Positions 53,601-59,600 of a DNA stretch of 64,000 nt are shown here, piece by piece; the stretch's first letter is position 1; each line of letters opens with the position of its first letter. Position numbers and translations under genes: made by a program. The notes under the pieces were generated by a model, which was not told the DNA's origin, searched no databases, and was given only the letters and a program-made list of their open reading frames with translations. This DNA comes from Rhabdornis inornatus (lineage: Eukaryota; Chordata; Aves; Passeriformes; Rhabdornithidae): assembly GCA_013397075.1 (NCBI GenBank), contig VWZS01000833.1, forward strand, positions 495,399 through 559,398, given 5' to 3'.

Positions 53601-56600
53601 AAACACTGTAAAGAATCAAACAGGCACAAATAATGTTACTCTTTCAGAACAACAATTTCACCATCAAGTAGCAAAACATGTTTCTGTGTCCATGAGAATG
53701 AAAAATTTCCAATAATAAAATTAAGTACTTGCTTATAAATACAGTACACAATACTGCCAAGACAGAAAGCACGCAGACCACTTCATTCTCTTTTTCCATC
53801 ATTCCTCTCCAACATACAATCCATTACTAATTTAGAAGCAGATTGGCATGCAATTTCTATGATTTTTTTTTTTACCACGTACAACAGGCACTAGTTTAGA
53901 AATGGGCTTCCAGAGCTCAGAGGTACCTCAGACACATCACTGCAGCATGGGTACCTCTGCTTAAATCATGATACAAAATTGAAAGAAGCACAGTGAGGAG
54001 CTTCTTCCAGCTCAGGAAACCCAAGCAGAGGATTTTCCACTATGGAAACACTAAAAAAAAATGGGAGTTCCTCCAAAAATAATGATTATTACAGATATGG
54101 GATTTAAGGAAAACCAAAACCTTGAATAAATACTATTCCCAGAAACTAGAACAGAGCTATAACCCCAACAGCTGACCCAGCTCCAATTTGCTGTACTTTT
54201 AAACATTTAAGCACATTAATGAGAAGAAATTTACCTTCCCTCTTTGGTGACTCCACTACCATTTGCTGGCAGCTCCACTGCATCAATAGCACTTTCAAGC
54301 TGAAGAAGAATTTCTTTAGGAAAATTAAGATGAAATAAGTTAGAGTGCACAGAAAGTCATGTTTGGGACACACCTAAGTCACTTTTTCAAATGTACTTTA
54401 TTACAAAGGCTGTTACAAAAGAGAGCAGCCCAGCTGTTCTCTCAACTCTGTAAACAAACCCAAATGATCAAAGCAAATTTCCTGGATATCAACTTAAAAT
54501 ATTCAGATTCAACTCTGAGAACTTAAATGACCTCAACTCCTAGATGAACCAGAAGTCAACAGCTAATTGTTAAACTCTTCTTCACAGACAAGGAAAGTTG
54601 TTCTTGGAAATGTTTGTATACATGAGATGTCTCAAGCTATTGCTGTTAACTTCAGGTTCTAACAGCAGAATCATGCAATGCATGCAATTCCAGCACACTG
54701 ACAAGATCAGAAAACATGGGAACATCTAACAAAGAAGGAAAAGACACATTAATCTGCCAAATCTCTCTTCTTGGGAAAAAACTAACTAAACATTCCAAAA
54801 AGTTATTGGGACAAGCCAAACAACTTAAGCCTCTATGAATGTCCCAGTTATAAGTAATGTATATGGCAATGCTACATGAGCTTGATTTATAATTGCTGAC
54901 CTTTTGAAACTGTTTCAACAATTTTTAACAACACAAAAAATAAACTTACTCTTGATCTTTGCTATATCTTCCAGTTCCATGTTCAGTCCTGTTGAAAAAA
55001 AGTAAAGATTTCCAGTTATCTCATACCTGTTTAATTCCCAGTTTTTTTATGCCTTTCCAGAAATTATGGCTATGAAGGTTAGAATTGTGTACATGGAAAC
55101 ATATTTTTTGTGTCCCCCTCATTGTTCTCTTTCATAACTCTCATGCCACATTGGTTTGATCAAACTTCCAGTGTCTGGCAACAATTACTAATTAACAATA
55201 ATTTATTTACTAACGAGAGTGTACATTTCCCAGAAACTTTCTCTAAAAGTTGTTTTTCCAGTTCTTGGTGGTGGCACTTTATGATCCCAGAGAAACAGTG
55301 ATGTGCCACTGTCAACACACCTGAAGTGGCCAACTCCATGTTGAATTCAGCATTGATTTCATTCTGTTGAACCACTTTGGCTTGTTCCTCCAGGACAACA
55401 TTTATGGCATCCACTGCTGAGGCCAAATCATAGGGAGTCAAGTCAAAAGAAGAGGACTCCTCACACAACTTCTCCTAAAACATAAGGAATGGAAGAATTA
55501 TTCTGACCACTCTGTGTGCTGTTTGTTCAGGCAGTTTCAGACATGAAGAAGTGCAGACAATCAGGTTTGATTTCATTTTTGATCTCCAGCTCAGGCTGGA
55601 GGATATTTTATAAACACCTGAAGACTTTGACTATTAGTAAGCATCATTCTTTATGAAATGTAGAACAGATTTTGCCTCTTCCACATTATCAGCATTCTAG
55701 AGAGTTCAGACAGTAATTCTGATGCTCAAGCAGGAAATTTTTTTGCTTAGAGAATCGGTTTGTTCTTCAAAAAAGCTATTTCTATAATTTCTATTTAAAA
55801 AGTAGTAATGGTTTAAACACTCAGGATTAGTAAGCATGACAAAACTTCCTCTGACTTTGAAAATTAAATAACATATTGCTTTGCCAGAAAATTTCATTCA
55901 CAAAAAGAATCATTTTCCCTGAGGAATGAAAATAAATAATAAGGCCTAACTTACACAAAAATTTGACTGTAATAGTTATGAACAAATAAGTTATAAAGAA
56001 AAAAAAAAAAGCTGAGCAAGCTGCATGCGTAAACAATCTAATCAGAAAGAAATTAATTTTATTTCAGGGTAATCACTGAATTTCCACATATTAACCTGGA
56101 AGAGACAGCACCATCAGATAGCTATTGCAAAACAAGAAGCTGTTCTGGCTAATTTCTGTATGCAGGCATCTATTAGTACTACTTGCACACTACAAAGGGA
56201 AAAACTAATCCAAACCAAACAACTCAGACAGGATTTCCACACATTTTTTTCAATGGAAAGAGAGATGTTCTGATGAAAGTAGCAAATCCTGGATGCAGCT
56301 ATGCAAGTCTCTCCAGTGGAGCAGAGCAGACATGGGTGGCTGTTTACTGAAAGGACACCAGGCACTCAGACAACAAACCACAGCTGTTCAGCAGAAATCC
56401 CACTGGGAGAATGTGGCTTTGTGTGGCAGAGAAAGGGACATATTTCAGATGTTCCTTTGCATTTCATCATTTAGGATAAGAGCTGCAGTTTCAAGCCAGC
56501 TAAAAGGAAGAGCTCATAAGGCACCATTATTTCTTTTTTTCTTGTTTTCCTCTACAAGGGAGGACTTGGAAATATTACGAGTTCTGTTTGCCATCTACTG

Positions 56601-59600
56601 CACTTGGGAGAGCTGATGCAGCTGAGCTTCAAGAATGGGTCTTTCATGACTTCTTACACAGTGTTTTCTTAGAAGTCTCCAAGAAAAGCAGCACCTCAAA
56701 TCTAAAGATGTGCCCTTTAGAAAGAAACCATCACCTTGTAAAAAAATCAGCAGTGTCAAAGGACTGCTAATTAAACTACAAAAACTAAACTGTCACAGAA
56801 ACAAGAAATGTTCATGATAATGAATATTAGCAACATACATCTGAGTAGAGATTTCACAGGCTGTTTGTAATAGGACAGGGTCTGTTTCACTCTTTGGATG
56901 CAGATTGAAAAATGGTAACAGACCAGAACAACTCACCACATTGTGAGCTTCATCAAGTATCACCACAGTCCCTTTCAGGTCCAAGTTGTGTGATTTCCTG
57001 CTCTAAAGACAAAATCAGAACAAGGAAATGGACAAAAAGGCCACTGAGAAATACGGATTTGATTGGCTGATAAGGCGGATTATGAGATACTTTTAAGTTT
57101 TCATGTATTTTGAAGCTGGGTTGGTTTTTTCCTTGAGAAAACAGCAAGTAATGGCTGTGGCTGCCCACTACAGAAACTACAGAATTACTTCCTCTGGAAA
57201 TGAAGGTGCTAAAATGTATCACATAAATGTTTACAGAGGTTACAATCTGTAATAAATTTTAAAAAACCCAGGTGTGCCATATTTGGATTAGTTTAACTAA
57301 TTTGAGAAAGTTTGACTATTAATTTGAGTAACTTTGAGTCCTTTTTGGCAACAGAGGTCTGGGAGAAGTGGGGTGTAAAGCCTTGTATTTACAATTTCGT
57401 GTTGTTTTAGCAAGTGGATATTCTGGAAACACCCCCTCCAGTACCACATCACTTCATTTCACAATGCTTCTATGTTTATGAGGCTTAGGGGATTTTTTAA
57501 GTTTATTTTTTAATTTATTAAACTTTTGGTCTTCCTGCAGCAGTGGAGTGCAATCCCATTTTTACTGTAAGTCATGAATTACTCCAAGTTGCATGAAGAT
57601 GTCATCACATTTGTTTCCTCAGCAGAGTCTTCAAAGGTTTCATTTTCTATTCATGAAATACAGACAGCTTATTACAACTGTTCGTATACAAAGCTAGAAA
57701 TTATTTCCAAGGGATATGCCCATTCTCTACTGAAAGCTTCCTTATTTTGAAAATCATGCAGCAGCTGCAGAAAAAGCCTCAGGTTCCATGCAAAAATACT
57801 GCAAAGTGTGTGACTGAAGATTAGTGTCCAGGCGGTGAACATCACCTAAAAATGGCACCACATTCTGCAAAGCTAATTCTACAAATATAGAAAAATCTCT
57901 AACAATTTTTTTTTTTAATAATGGGAAAGAATTTACAGAGAAAACTCCCAAATGGCATCTTCTATGGTCCTGAACTTGAACTGGGGTTTGGTCAGTTTAG
58001 AATGGTACATAATGCATTCACTTGCTAGGCATCACTCTTCACTGTTTAGCCACTAAAAGCCAACATAAGACAAACAGAAGAACAATTGTATTTAAAAGCA
58101 AAGTTACACGTTACCTTTGAGTCTAGCAAATAGTTGTAAGGCATAAAAACAATGTCTGCTTGCTGCTTCAGACTTCGAGAGAGATAATAAGGACAAGCTC
58201 TGTTTAAAGAAAAAACAAACAGTACAGACTATAATGCTTGCAGAAATATTAAGAGAGCATTCAACATTCATGCACTGTGATACACAAATGGATTAATAAA
58301 AGTGAACAGAGAAACAATTTTCATTATTTTCAAAGTCAGGGGAAGGAAGGTCAGAATGGATCACTCACCTGTGCTTGTTTCCATTTTTAACCAAGTCTTC
58401 AATATCCATGATTGAATCAATCAGTTCTTTCTCTGTACTCTTTTCTGTAAAAGATTACATTAAAACCACCAGCTTAGGTGAAGGCATCACACAAAGATTT
58501 GTTGTCACCCTGAGCATCAAACTTATTCACTAATATTTCACTCTTGAAAGCCAGTAACAGAGAAAAACATACACTGGTGGATTCTGCCAACTCTTCCAAA
58601 CCTCTCCACCTGCCTAGCAAATCCCTCCCTCTCCAAAAAACAGGGCTTTGTTTCCAGGGGAAGTTAAGGTGAGCCCCACTCACCTTCCACATTGTTATAG
58701 AAATGACAAGCACGAGCCATCACTTTCATTCGGCACATGTAGATCTGTAAAACAGAGCCTGTTTCAGCCCAGAGCAGCACAGCTTGTCAGGCACTGAAAG
58801 CAGCTCAAGGAGTGAAATCAGTTCCAACACCAGCTAATGAATAAATGCTAATCACAGCTCTTCAGCTTTAAAATCACATGTCCTGCTCACCTTGCAAGTC
58901 AGGCTCATTTTTTGCAGCACACAACAATCACATGTTCAGAGAAAAATACATCATATTTCACCATTAATACTTTTCAAAACAGTAATCTTTGATATTGTAA
59001 AAATAACAGCTAAATCAATAACTGTAGCAACATTTTCAAATTATTATTGCTCTTGTCAAACACGTAAATAGCAGATCAGAAAGTAAACGACAAATTATTA
59101 GCTGTCACGTTCTACATAGTAACATCATTCTCTAGATAGAAAATGTCACCAAAGACTCAGAATTACATTTTGCACTCACAAAACTAGAAACTAAACATTC
59201 CTAAAAACACATTTACAACTACTTGTTTCCCTGCAGCCTCTTGTAGTTAAACAATGCCAGAGTGAAGAATGGCACAGAAATGACACAAAAGCCTCCATGT
59301 TCTCCCTGAACATCCTCTCCAGGCTCTGATCTCACCTGCATGTGGTTCCCCTCCTGTCGCTTCACTTCAGGATTGATGCAGAGCTGCTCCCTGGATCCCA
59401 GCACACAAATCTTTGGCCTGGATACACAAAACTGACATTAAAAATAAGGCAAGAAAGAACAGAGTTTTACATGCTTAGATTCAGTATACCAAAAGTGAAA
59501 GATTCGGAAGAAAGAGATGAGCCCAAAACAAGGGGCAGAGCCAGAACAAGTCAATTAACCTGTCTGTAACTGCTGGGTGTTATTGGACTTTGAGGCACTG

